Below are positions 42,969 through 52,734 of a stretch of 64,000 bases of DNA, in pieces. The notes beneath the pieces were generated by a model that made no database searches, was not told the origin of the DNA, and saw only the letters and a program-made list of their open reading frames with translations. The position numbers were made by a program, and so were the translations under genes. The stretch is from Symsagittifera roscoffensis (Eukaryota > Xenacoelomorpha > Acoela > Convolutidae), in the NCBI RefSeq assembly GCF_963678635.1, contig NC_087064.1, positions 40,827,165 through 40,891,164 of the forward strand. The letters are read 5' to 3'. The first letter of the stretch is position 1. Every line of letters starts with the position of its first letter.

Positions 42969-43128
42969 AACAAATTTGGAGCAGCTCTATTAGTTATATT
43001 CTGAAAACCTCCGGAAATACGCAAGGGAACCTAGTTCCTAACATCTACAATATCTTAAAACTTCTAAAAGAGCGCGTCTCAAAAAATGATTTAGCAAAGG
43101 AAATCAAGGTGCAAACTGGAACAATTGT
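42969..43128 (+). other. Short protein-like open stretch, possible terminal exon
   Basis: A 52-codon frame without ATG runs from an AG (ATATAAG|AAC, about 42968) to TAA. It is more GC-rich than its surroundings and encodes KTSGNTQGNLVPNIYNIL then LLKERVSKNDLAKEIKVQTG, the latter with helix-turn-helix rhythm. It could be the last exon of a spliced gene of the second element. No upstream exon was found. Confidence 0.2.
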
Positions 43129-44289
43129 GTAACTTTCGGATTTTTTTTAAGCAAAAGAAAACTCTATATAGTTTAAAAAAATAATGAAATGTAGATCTTG
43201 AAAGCTGTTTTTGCTTTATGCTTCATGTATCTTCTTCCAAAAGATGTCGGATTGAGTTTGCTTTACAAACACTATCCTCAAAACATCTGATTTTTGATAA
43301 AAAGTTACCTTATATATCAAAGGATAACAAACTTTTCTAATGAATTACACATAAATACCAATTCATTGACACTATTTATGTCCGTGTTTCTCTCAAAATA
43401 TGGTTTATAAGCTAAATTTAAGTAAACTTATGTCAAAACTCTTAATGAATTAAATCGAGTATCTATCTCATTTTCTCAGTTTCTGCTTCATCTTCTATCT
43501 ATCATGTTAATCCAATTTGAACAAAAATTACTTGAAAATTGAACTTTTGATGGAAAAATGTATCGTTTCAACGACCGTTCAACAATCCGAAGCTGAATTA
43601 ATACCACGAATCCTTTACTAAACGTCTTTAAATGATTTTCTCTATTTGATAATTTTATATTGCTGTTTCAACTCTGAATTTCTATTTTGAAGTAAATTTT
43701 GGGTTGAGAATGATGTATACTATTATCTTGAAATTTTCAAATGTCAGCAAAACATACAGTTTCAAGGTCAGTTATCAATTCCTTTTCTGAAATGTAGAAA
43801 AAAAAGCGAAAAAAACCATAATTCTTAGTAAATCAATCCCCAATATCTGCTACGCACTACTCTAAGATTTTTTTTACAACCACTAAGCAAGGAAAACTTT
43901 AAATTGGTTACTAGGCAAAACCTTTCAATTAATCGATGTTTTATAAATATCCAGTTTTTTATTGTATTTCAACAAAGTCTGAAGCACTCATTAGCGTATG
44001 TAATTCGCTTTTACTACAAATTTATCGCAACAAAATCTCCGCAAGCTTGCAACCAATGGAGTTTTTACTGTAGCTTAAAGATTTTCGGATTGAATTCCGT
44101 CGAAAGTTTCGGGACAATTTGAACTTGATTGTTGCTGGTTTTACCATCAATCAGAACCTTTGAGTATGACAGAACAAGAATAATGACAAAAAACTGTAAA
44201 TTTTTTACTAAAATTTTTTCAAATATCGTGTATAGACTTTTCAGACTCAGTAAAAAATACTATTCAAAGTATTTTCTACTATGTTTTTC

Positions 44290-44538
44290 TTAAAAATATA
44301 TCAGTTTAACCTTCTCTTGGAGTGTTTTCTGAGACTGCCGAGCACATATTTTAACATTATATTGACACTGCTTCATCTTGATATGATTAGTAAGTTCCTC
44401 GCTGCTAAATGTATAAAAGTTACAATTGGAACACTTTAAAACGTCACAGTGCTTTCGATGTCTTGACGCATCTTTACATGTGTATTCTCTTCCACATTGA
44501 AGACATGCAATTATTTTGTTTCTATTAAGTAACGACAT
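44290..44538 (-). CDS. Small C2H2/C2HC zinc-finger protein of the second element
   Basis: The ATG at 44536-44538 gives 82 residues with ACLQCGREYT....RHRKHC (C-x2-C...H-x3-H) followed by LKCSNCNFYTFSSEELTNH and a final cysteine (C-x2-C...H...C). The second finger spacing is close to the fingers ahead of the Polinton polymerase. The tail is basic. Longer upstream codons in the frame are hydrophobic and probably not translated. Three evenly spaced CCAAT boxes lie 226-345 bp upstream of the ATG. A DNA-binding regulator or terminus-binding protein is plausible but not shown. Confidence 0.5.
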   Translation of the reverse strand: MSLLNRNKIIACLQCGREYTCKDASRHRKHCDVLKCSNCNFYTFSSEELTNHIKMKQCQYNVKICARQSQKTLQEKVKLIYF

Positions 44539-44763
44539 CTCAATAGGAAGAAAAAGAAAAAAAAATAGGGGATTTAGAATGTCCCAAATTTTCAGTAAAG
44601 AAAAGTTGAATAGGCTCAAAAAATGAGTAAAAGCGAATAAAAACAGCAAATTTCTTGAACAATTGTTTTTGACGTGAAAGAAAATCAGAATAGATACGCT
44701 ATTTAGCCTAGCTGAAATGAAAATCATCCAATCTAACCATGGAGTTTTCAAAAATTTGCTATC

Positions 44764-44882
44764 AACCAATCAGAATCGAGCATTCATTTTGAGGAAATTT
44801 TTAATTTTTTCTGATACCAACCAATCAGAATCGAGCTTCAATGGTCATGGAATTTTTAATGAAGTTTATGTCAACCAATCGA
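44764..44882. promoter_or_regulatory. Three CCAAT boxes at 54-55-bp spacing
   Basis: AACCAATCAG at 44764-44773 and 44819-44828, and AACCAATCGA at 44873-44882. The first two are perfect NF-Y-type CCAAT boxes and share the following AATCGAGC. They lie upstream of the leftward zinc-finger gene. Confidence 0.5.
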
Positions 44883-45136
44883 AACTGATTTCTACTTTTC
44901 AACAGTTTTTCAACAATTTTGATATCGTTTGTAGATATCAAGGATTTCTTCACAGGTAGTATTTGTGATAATAACCAAGCAGAATGAAGTATTCACAGAT
45001 TTTAAAATACTTTGTAGATCAGAACCAAACTATGTTTATGAAACTTCCCAATCAATCAATTTAATTTAATTGTTCTAACATAACTAAGATATAAAATTTA
45101 ATACCTTGGAGAGATAAATGAGATTTCTGGTCTGGT

Positions 45137-45745
45137 TTATATTGTTTTTTCGATGCTGAATTCAAATTTTGAAATTTCAATCAAAATTTTTTCGATTTGT
45201 TCTATTTCTAACCAGTGAAAAGAGAAATTACCGAAATATACATTTTTGTTGTTTTCTTTCTGGTATATTGTAATAAAAACAACCGGAAGATTTTTAAATT
45301 TGGATAGTCGATTAAAAGATAATCTGACAACTCTAGATTTTGCATTTGTATCAAATTCAAAACAGTAATCGAAATGATGTTCCTTATCTTCAATATTTAT
45401 TTCATAGAATCTTCCATTCTTTTGTTTTTTACTGATCGACCACTCAATTTGAGTTAGTTCTTCTAAATAAAAACATTGTTGATAAATCTGGCAGTACTCT
45501 TCTTTTCTGAAATCTCCTCTCCATCTTTTTAACAGAATTATTGAACTTTCTGTGTTTCTATACAAGTTAAAACTAATACGATCTCCATCAATGTCATCTG
45601 TCCACCACTCTTTTTGTTTTTTGTAGTAGTTCAACCTTAAAATCTGATAAATGTTCATTTCAGACATTGAAAACGCCTTTGATAGAAACATATTTCTTAC
45701 TGAAATTAACAAAGAAACTTGAAAAAACTCGAACTGTTGAACCAT
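45137..45745 (-). CDS. Unknown 202-residue protein of the second element, possibly two PC4-like repeats
   Basis: The intact ATG frame encodes a protein rich in aromatic and charged residues. The C-terminal half (RVVRLSFNRL, LPVVFITIYQKE, YFGNFSFHWLEIEQIEKIL) has the strand-strand-helix order of PC4-like single-stranded DNA-binding domains. The first half (ISFNLYRN, IILLKRWRGD, CFYLEELTQIEW) repeats that order loosely. A CCAAT motif (GCCAATCAAA, about 45822) lies some 80 bp upstream. The domain assignment is by eye; the reading frame itself, over 600 bp long in AT-rich DNA, is convincing. Confidence 0.5.
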   Translation of the reverse strand: MVQQFEFFQVSLLISVRNMFLSKAFSMSEMNIYQILRLNYYKKQKEWWTDDIDGDRISFNLYRNTESSIILLKRWRGDFRKEEYCQIYQQCFYLEELTQIEWSISKKQKNGRFYEINIEDKEHHFDYCFEFDTNAKSRVVRLSFNRLSKFKNLPVVFITIYQKENNKNVYFGNFSFHWLEIEQIEKILIEISKFEFSIEKTI

Positions 45746-46181
45746 TTTTTACTTATTTTGCAATCAACATAAACTGTATTTTCTTTATTTAGAGACTGGT
45801 TATTTTTAAGTTAATTCATGTAGCCAATCAAAACCTCAAATTAAGGCAATTGAAAACAACTAATGAAATTCAGAATTTCGAAAAATAATGATAATGTTAC
45901 AACTAACTATACATTTTGTTTGTAATATTGTTCAAATAAGGAACTTTTTACTCAACTTTTGATAAAAACATTAATTAAATAAATTTTTCTGTAATTTCCT
46001 AAACAAATAGTGGAAAATCTATTGATGATTGGATAGAGCTTTATGTCAATTTTGATTAAGATTTCATGTTTTGTCTAACTTTTCCTCAGATATCCCAGCT
46101 CTAAATGTGAACTTCAGCGACAAAAGATAGTTTTGAACCAACAATTTTTCAATTAACCAACATACAAAACATCACAAAGCA

Positions 46182-46511
46182 TTACTGAGGCTTACAATTA
46201 TCAACAAACAAAAAGTTTCCCAAAATTTGGGACAGTTCTTTGAATTCGTTCAAAGTATCGTTGACATAGGCAACTTGTTTCATTGCTTCATTCTCTTTTG
46301 CGGTGAACAGTCGAATCTGAATGTAGGGAGGTTTGTTAATATTGTACTTCTTGATTGTGACACACACCTTCCTCATGTTGTATGTTGCTATTTCATATAC
46401 TCTATTACAGATCTCCAGCTCCTGATCCATAGTTGATTCTTTGCCAGGTTTGGCTTCATATATAGGTACGAGTCCAAGGTTTTCAGCATCGTGAATAACA
46501 GTATTCCGCAT
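46182..46511 (-). CDS. Unknown 109-residue protein of the second element, PC4-like C-terminal half
   Basis: The ATG at 46509-46511 starts the frame, but protein-like sequence (LSEKEGEALST) continues upstream to a splice-acceptor-like CTATCTTAG near 46540, so a 5' exon is possible. Residues 45-100 (RKVCVTIKKYN, PYIQIRLFTAKE, VAYVNDTLNEFKELSQIL) follow the PC4 pattern of two strands, a loop with a third strand, and a helix. It appears related to the 202-residue neighbour. No catalytic motif is seen. Confidence 0.45.
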   Translation of the reverse strand: MRNTVIHDAENLGLVPIYEAKPGKESTMDQELEICNRVYEIATYNMRKVCVTIKKYNINKPPYIQIRLFTAKENEAMKQVAYVNDTLNEFKELSQILGNFLFVDNCKPQ

Positions 46512-46876
46512 TGTCGATAATGCTTCACCTTCTTTTTCACTAAGATAGACTTATTGGGACTTTTCAAATTGTCCCAAATTGTTAATTTTTAATAGTTGAA
46601 AGCAGGGCTCAAAATAAAATTTCCCCTTGTAGGATTTTTGGAACCAAACAAATTTCCCAATTCTTGTTTGATTTTTTGAAAACTCAATATAATTTGGACT
46701 AGTGTCTTTTCTTGAGTACATTTTTGAAGAACAGACTGATCAGATGAAGAGAAATGAGAAAAATGCTTTTGAGATTAATTGAAAATTGAAGTAAAATGTA
46801 TGACTCATCATGATTTCGATTTATGGAGGTAATATCAAATAAGGAAAGTTTTGTATGAAATTTACATATACCGAAA

Positions 46877-46906
46877 TCACGTAGGCGTGACTTCTCCTAT
46901 ATAAAT
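46877..46906 (+). promoter_or_regulatory. TATA promoter with an adjacent inverted repeat
   Basis: TCACG-TAGG-CGTGA at 46877-46890 is immediately followed by TATATAAAT at 46898-46906, about 30 bp before a likely start site and 32 bp before the ATG at 46938. It lies between leftward and rightward genes of the second element. Confidence 0.45.
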
Positions 46907-46937
46907 CCACAATTCTCAGCAAAAATCATTCTTCCCA

Positions 46938-47171
46938 ATGGCTGCTGCTATGTGTCAAGCTCTTCCCAGCTTTTATTCAGATTATTGTAAAAAATCACTA
47001 TTTATTTCCATTTCCAGTGATTTTTACAAAAAATACATAGTAACACAGGATTATTGTGTCTCTACCCACAACTCTTTATGTTCTTTGGAAAATTGTAAGT
47101 TCCATTTGGTTTTAATAGGAATATCTCTTAGCCAAAATGGGAAATCTAAACACTATCTTAAAACATGGTAA
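46938..47171 (+). CDS. Small rightward gene of the second element, unknown protein
   Basis: The ATG in a good context (CCCAATGGC) follows a TATA box at the right distance. The unspliced frame is 77 residues, cysteine- and serine/tyrosine-rich, without a recognised domain. A consensus donor GTAAGT at 47095-47100 falls inside, so the coding part may end at residue 52 and splice onward. It runs towards the element's right terminus. Confidence 0.35.
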   Translation: MAAAMCQALPSFYSDYCKKSLFISISSDFYKKYIVTQDYCVSTHNSLCSLENCKFHLVLIGISLSQNGKSKHYLKTW

Positions 47172-47384
47172 GATCGGGCGCCAAAAATTTTTCTGAAACT
47201 TACCATCTGAAACCTTACCATCTTAATACATTGGGAAACCTATTCACTATCTTAATACATTGGAAATCTATTCCCTATCTTAATACATAGCTTGGAGACC
47301 GGATACTCTATTCCCTATCTTAATACATGGGGGTCTCCACCCACACCCCCCCCCCCCCCCACTCTTGCTCACTCATATACTACT
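47150..47384. repeat. Subterminal repeats and right terminus of the second element
   Basis: CTATCTTAATACAT or close variants occur near 47151, 47218, 47248, 47276 and 47316, followed by C15 (47346-47360) and the end TATACTACT. GGGCGCCAAA at 47176-47185 is, on the minus strand, TTTGGCGCCC, another E2F-like sequence. Confidence 0.6.
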
Positions 47385-47818
47385 AATAATTGATTAAATT
47401 TTATGTCGGTTATAGGAATAATTTCGAATTGGATTATTTGAAGAGTTTCGTGAACGATCGTTAGAAAATTATCTGTTTCGATAATTTCAGTATGAGCAAT
47501 TTTGGTTGTTTTTTGATTAATTGCTTCTGTAAGAGTTTGATCAAGAATAAGTAATCCTAGTTTAGTTAATTTGACTGTTTGATCTACTATATCTATCGTG
47601 TGATTGATTTGGTGAATTTATTGATCCTCGTAAACAAATTCAATATGGGGAATGGGTTTGATCTTTTGTTGTTATAGCTGTTTGGAAATAATTTTCCTGA
47701 GCTATTATTACTTTGAATATTCTTGTTTCGTAGGTTTTAATTTTTTTTCATGTATTTTTGAAAAGATTTGTTTGGTTATCTATGTTTTGATTGTATACTC
47801 AAGTTGTCTTGATGTTTA

Positions 47819-48864
47819 TGTCTGCATTCAGCAATGTTATTTCCATATCTGCGACTATAATTACACCATTTTTTAATTGAAGGTTTGCGTTTGAAATGAG
47901 GATTCTTTTCACATACATTTGATATTTGTGTTGTTTTTTCTGCTAATTTGTTATCGGAGTCTAGAGTATTAAAAATATGTGAATTTGTTGATTGATTTTT
48001 TTCACATATAGTTTTAATTTTTCTGTATTTTCTTATTTTTCTGTGATTTCGTCTTGTACTAGTTTATCTACTTTTTTTTCTAAAATCAATATCGCGTTTA
48101 TGAATTGATAATGAATGCGATGCTCTTTTTTCCATTGCAATTTTGCGTTATTTTAGTGATTAGTTCATCATTGAGGTTTCGGTCATTTTCGTTTTTTTTT
48201 TGTAATCATGAGTAAAAAGAGATTAAGTGATTCGAACTAGGGTTTCAATTCGTACCGCGAGTTGTTTGACTGTTTCATTTGGGAGTCTGCGAATTCATTA
48301 CACAAAACTCTTTGATATTGTTTCTTTCGGAGTTTTTGAAAAATTTGGAAAATTCTTGTATAAATCGTTTTCAGTGGGTTTTTTCTATGGGTGAAACTGA
48401 AAAAATCATTTTTGAGCTGCGCCATCTATTGTGGTTTGAAAAAATGTTGTACGCCTATGTATCCAGTTTTAAAGAAGTGGTGTGTTTGTTGGTTCTGGAC
48501 CTATATTCACAATTAAATTTGCCGTGACTGCATTTAGTTAGTCTTCTACTGAATGTTCAGGAAGTTTTTCTCTGAATACTATAAGTGGTTTATTTGATGT
48601 TATGGATGACTTACTCATCAGGTTTGGGTTGATTGTCATTTGATGTGATTCTGCTGTGTTTGGTATATTTGTAAACTTTGTTCTTTGAGTTTTTGTAATT
48701 TCGTGCTGTTGTAAGTAATAAGGTAATAGAGTTTCATTTTGCAGTGGGTTTGGTTGATAACCTGGGGTATTTGTCTGATTTTGCTTTTGCATGTTATTAG
48801 CTGGTTGTGCAAAGTTTTGTCGTTGAGAAAAAGATTGTTGTGCTATCGTTTTTCTTTTTCTCAT
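47819..48864 (-). pseudogene. Gag-like remnant of the retroelement
   Basis: Read leftward there are three parts: a glutamine/asparagine-rich frame (48538-48864), a basic frame with LKNDFFSFTHRKNP and CNEFADSQMKQS (48237-48425), and a degenerate zinc knuckle WCNYSRRYGNNIAEC (about 47826-47870) in which the second Cys is Ser and the His is Asn. This order (low-complexity N-terminus, capsid-like middle, CCHC at the end) fits Gag, and the strand matches the integrase fragment beyond the second element. Reverse transcriptase and RNase H are not found. Confidence 0.45.
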
Positions 48865-48899
48865 TCATGCAAGGTTCAAAAATTTCTGGTAAGCATAAT

Positions 48900-50354
48900 C
48901 TGGTTGGTCATATTTATATTTCTTTGTTGGTTTTTACGGTAGTGTTGTGGTTTTTGAAAAAACAAATTTGAACCTTCAGAATGGTGTGGTTAAATTCTTG
49001 TAGATTGTCTTTTCATTCTTTTAGATTCTCTTTTGTGGTTGTATTTTATTTTGCTGAAATAATGGATGATTTTCAGTACGATCCAGTGGGCTTTTTAGTT
49101 TTTCATTAATAAAAACTGATTGAGATACCGGTTTTTGTATCTGTCAGGTGTAATTATGTTTGTCAGCTTGGTTTCAGGTCGTATAATGAGGTTTTGCTAA
49201 TCTGTTGCTACTATTATTATCTGCAAAAAAATCATAGTTGTGGTTTCCAAATTTATTCCTGGTTGTTTGTTTTTGTTTGTTGTTTTGTATTTTTTTTTCA
49301 TTGGTCTATTTGTTTGATAATCCATATGAGAAAAGTTTGGTATTTACTGTTGATTGTAGTGATGTTTGTGGGAATGGGTTTTTTGTTAAGTGTTGTTGTG
49401 AGTGTTGGGTGAATTTGGGAAACACTTTGTTGTGTTGTTGTAGATAATGTTCCTACTATTTTCTCGTTTACAAAGTGTGATGGGTTCTGAACATCCCGTT
49501 CTGTTGAATTTCTAGTATCATGAAGGACTTTTTGTGTAATTATTAAAGTTTTTTTTAGTTTTATATTACTTGTCTTGTCATTAAATAATGTTTTACAATT
49601 TTAAGGTGTCGTAACAGTGGTGAGTGGAGTAACTTTCAAATAATCTTTGTGTATGGAGACAGATGTAATTGCTGCACCTAAAAAGTTGTTGGGAATATCA
49701 AAAAATATTTAATGAGGACATTCAGGATACCATACATAATCTGTTTTGTCTGCTAATACGGTTTCATGATTTGGAGTTTGTGGTAGGACTTTTTGTCTTG
49801 CTGGTGATATTAAAACTAAATTGTTTTGAAACAATCTATTCTGAAACATGCTAGGATTCTTTGTAGATCAAATTTTACTGTTTTTGAAGCCTCAATAGTA
49901 GTGAATGTTTTGTGAATTGAGTCTGATAATAGAGAAAAAGGTTTTTTTCTAAGTCTTATTTTTGCGTTTCGTGTTTTGGTATTGTTAAAGTTTTAATTGA
50001 AATGCGTTTTTTCTTGTTTGTCCTTTCGATCTGATATATTTCATTTGTTGTGTTGTTTGTGTGGTGTGATAAAAAGATCGTATCTTTCGTTTTTAATTAA
50101 ACAATTGTGGAGTACTATTATTTGTTAAAATTCCTAATTTATCTCTTGACCTTGACATAAAATTTAGAACAATGGTTGCAAAATCCAGGGGCTAGAATTT
50201 TTTTAACAAACTGTTAGTTTTTACTATTTTCATGAGGTTATCTAAACTTGGGGCAGGGTTTGTCGAGGATAGACAAGTTGGAGAGAGCGAGAGTATATGA
50301 TTTCGTTAGAATGATGTTGTTTAACTTTCTCGATGGCTATGATTTAAAGAAAAA
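48900..50354. other. T-rich decayed sequence, no gene recognised
   Basis: Short open frames only. It probably belongs to the 5' part of the retroelement. No LTR could be paired with the far side. Confidence 0.3.
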
Positions 50355-51287
50355 CTTACTTAATCTTACCTAGGGTTGTGGTTTTTTGATCAAGGGTTGG
50401 AGAATAGTGAATCAATCCACAAGATTCACGTATAACTAGAACACAAGTAGCTCGTTAAGTTTTATTATAGGTTTTACTAATTTCATGATGTGTTTACCCT
50501 GGCTCAAGTGAAGGATGAGTAACTGAAGTGCTTCACTGTTTATCTTAATTAGAATGATTAAATTTTTCAAAAGATTTTGTTAGTACGGGTATGCTGATAA
50601 AGGTTGGCAAATGAATCGACAGTTGAGGAAGTTAGACACTTTTTTTTCTATTGGAAGCCTTGATGATCAAATAGTTTTTAAAAGAAGTTAAAATATAAAA
50701 TTAAGTTGAAGTTAAAATATCCAAAGATAGCCTTGTTGATCTTTTAAAGGGGATACTAAATTTTTACAAATCAAGGATAGGCTTTGATAATATTTAAGTA
50801 TAAGGTTAAATTTAAGTAAAATGTTTTAAAAAATTAGATGAAAGTGATTTGAAAATTAAAAATTTAAATGACATTAATTTTCGAATAATTATGGTTATGT
50901 TTTAGATGAGTGAACACGGCTGAAAAAATGGGAAGAAGGTGAAAGAGTTAAAAGATAGGTCAGGAAATTCTGTGTAACTTAATGAATCTAACTTCAATTT
51001 AGCTACTAACTAATTTTTGTGTTTTTATTTCAACAAATTTCAAATTTACAAAAAATTTTAAATTACTGCAAATTTGATAAAAAGAACGACTTGTTTTTTA
51101 TATCTGTCGTTTTTATGGTTAAACGTTATAATTAAACGTTATCAAGAAGTGTATTTTTGGGAATTGAATCTTAATGCTCCAAATAATTTTATTTCATGTA
51201 AGAGAATGAAAATTTGTAGCGAAACAGTCATTGCATTTTGCGTCAATTCACAATTTATAAGCTTGGTCTGCTGTTAATCTTACTTAA
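50355..51287 (+). repeat. Tandem duplication, copy 1 (about 0.93 kb)
   Basis: Starts CTTACTTAATCTTACCTAGGG and matches 51288-52190 at more than 95%. It contains a 24-bp insertion (about 50421-50445) absent from copy 2. Confidence 0.9.
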
Positions 51288-52190
51288 TCTTACTTAATCT
51301 TACCTAGGGTTGTGGTTTTTTGATCAAGGGTTGGAGAATAGTGAATCAATCTACAAGTAGCTCGTTAAGTTTTATAATAGGTTTTACTAATTTCATGATG
51401 TGTTTACCATGGCTCAAGTGAAGGATGAGTAACTGAAGTGCTTCACTGTTTATCTTAATTAGAATGATTAAATTTTTCAAAAGTTTTTGTTAGTATGGGT
51501 ATGCTGATAAAGGTTGGCAAATGAATCGACAGTTGAGGTAGTTAGACACTTTTTTTTCTATTGGAAGCCTTGATGATCAAATAGTTTTTAAAAGAAGTTA
51601 AAATATAAAATTAAGTTGAAGTTAAAATATCCAAAGATAGCCTTGTTGATCTTTTAAAGGGGATACTAGATTTTTACAAATCAAGGATAGGCTTTGATAA
51701 TATTTAAGTATAAGGTTAAATTTAAGTAAAATGTTTTAAAAAATTAGATGAAAGTGATTTGAAAATTAAAAATTTAAATGACATTAATTTTCGAATAATT
51801 ATGGTTATGTTTTAGATGAGTAAACACGGCTGAAAAAATGGGAAGAAGGTGAAAGAGTTAAAAGATAGGTCAGGAAATTCTGTGTAACTTAAAGAATCTA
51901 ACTTCAATTTAGCAACTAACTAATTTTTGTGTTTTTATTTCAACGAATTTCAAATTTACAAAAAATTTTAAATTACTGCAAATTTGATAAAAAGAACGAC
52001 TTGTTTTTTATATCTGTCGTTTTTGTGGTTAAAAGTTATAATTAAACGTTATCAAGAAGTGTGTTTTTGGGAATTGAATCTTAATGCTCCAAATAATTTT
52101 ATTTCATGTAAGAGAATGAAAATTTGTAGCGAAACAGTCATTGCATTTTGCGTCAATTCACAACTTATAAGCTTGGTCTGCTGTTCAATT
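51288..52190 (+). repeat. Tandem duplication, copy 2 (about 0.9 kb)
   Basis: Direct copy of the preceding unit. The junction carries three iterations of TTACTTAATCT. The small open frames (51074-51277, 51984-52289) are the same sequence in each copy and have no protein features. Confidence 0.9.
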
Positions 52191-52556
52191 TCTGACCTCA
52201 ATTTCTGTTCAATGTTATCTATTCTATCTAACATTTTGCATTTTGCAATTTTTCTGATCTTGTTCCTAATTCTATATTGCTCAATTTAAGTTGTTAGTGG
52301 GTCTTGTTCAAGACTTTCGCTCGCACCAGATGAGTTTAAGCTTGGGGTGGCTCACTCATAGAGTAATTTCAGATAAGGTACACCGTTTGTTCGTCACGTT
52401 AATTTAGTTTTGACCGGATAGATTCGTGCAACTTCTTAGCCTAATACCAATTTTAATTCCACTCTTGTTTGACCTCTTCTAATTAGATCTAGCGCATACT
52501 GGTATTTGCAGGGTAGTACTGTATCTAGCGCATACTGTTTTCTAAGTTATATTTCA

Positions 52557-52715
52557 ATTGTTTTGGTGCCAAAACTACAAGTAGTTTCAGCACTACAAAA
52601 TATTTTCAATTTTAGTTAGGGATCATAAATGCTTAGTAAGTAACTTTTATAGAGATAGTTTTATCAAAAAAACAATAGGTTCAAATTACTAGTTTTAAAC
52701 TGGTTCCAGGGTTGT
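52557..52715 (+). repeat. Truncated copy of the fold-back element
   Basis: Matches 1447-1598 at about 75%, including ACTACAAGTAGTTTCAGCAC and the block TTATAGAGATAGTTTTATCA, and ends in TTTTAAACTGGTTCC. Confidence 0.75.
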
Positions 52716-52734
52716 TGGATGTGCGTTTAGGCCC

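Larger units (their letters stand above)
40631..47384. mobile_element. Second, unclassified element with a Polinton-like right terminus
   Basis: The right end at 47384 reads TATACTACT outward with a run of 15 C at 47346-47360, 24 bp from the end. The Polinton ends TATACTACT with a C-run 28 bp from its end. Five CTATCTTAATACAT-like subterminal repeats (about 47150-47330) parallel the GATCCC repeats of the Polinton. The sequence just right of the gap (ATGGTAAG repeats and AAAAATTT near 40865-40900) resembles the reverse complement of 47180-47215, so the left terminus is probably in the gap. The element lies between the Gag-like and integrase fragments of one retroelement, as an insertion would. 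Left boundary and mobility are unproven. Confidence 0.4.
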
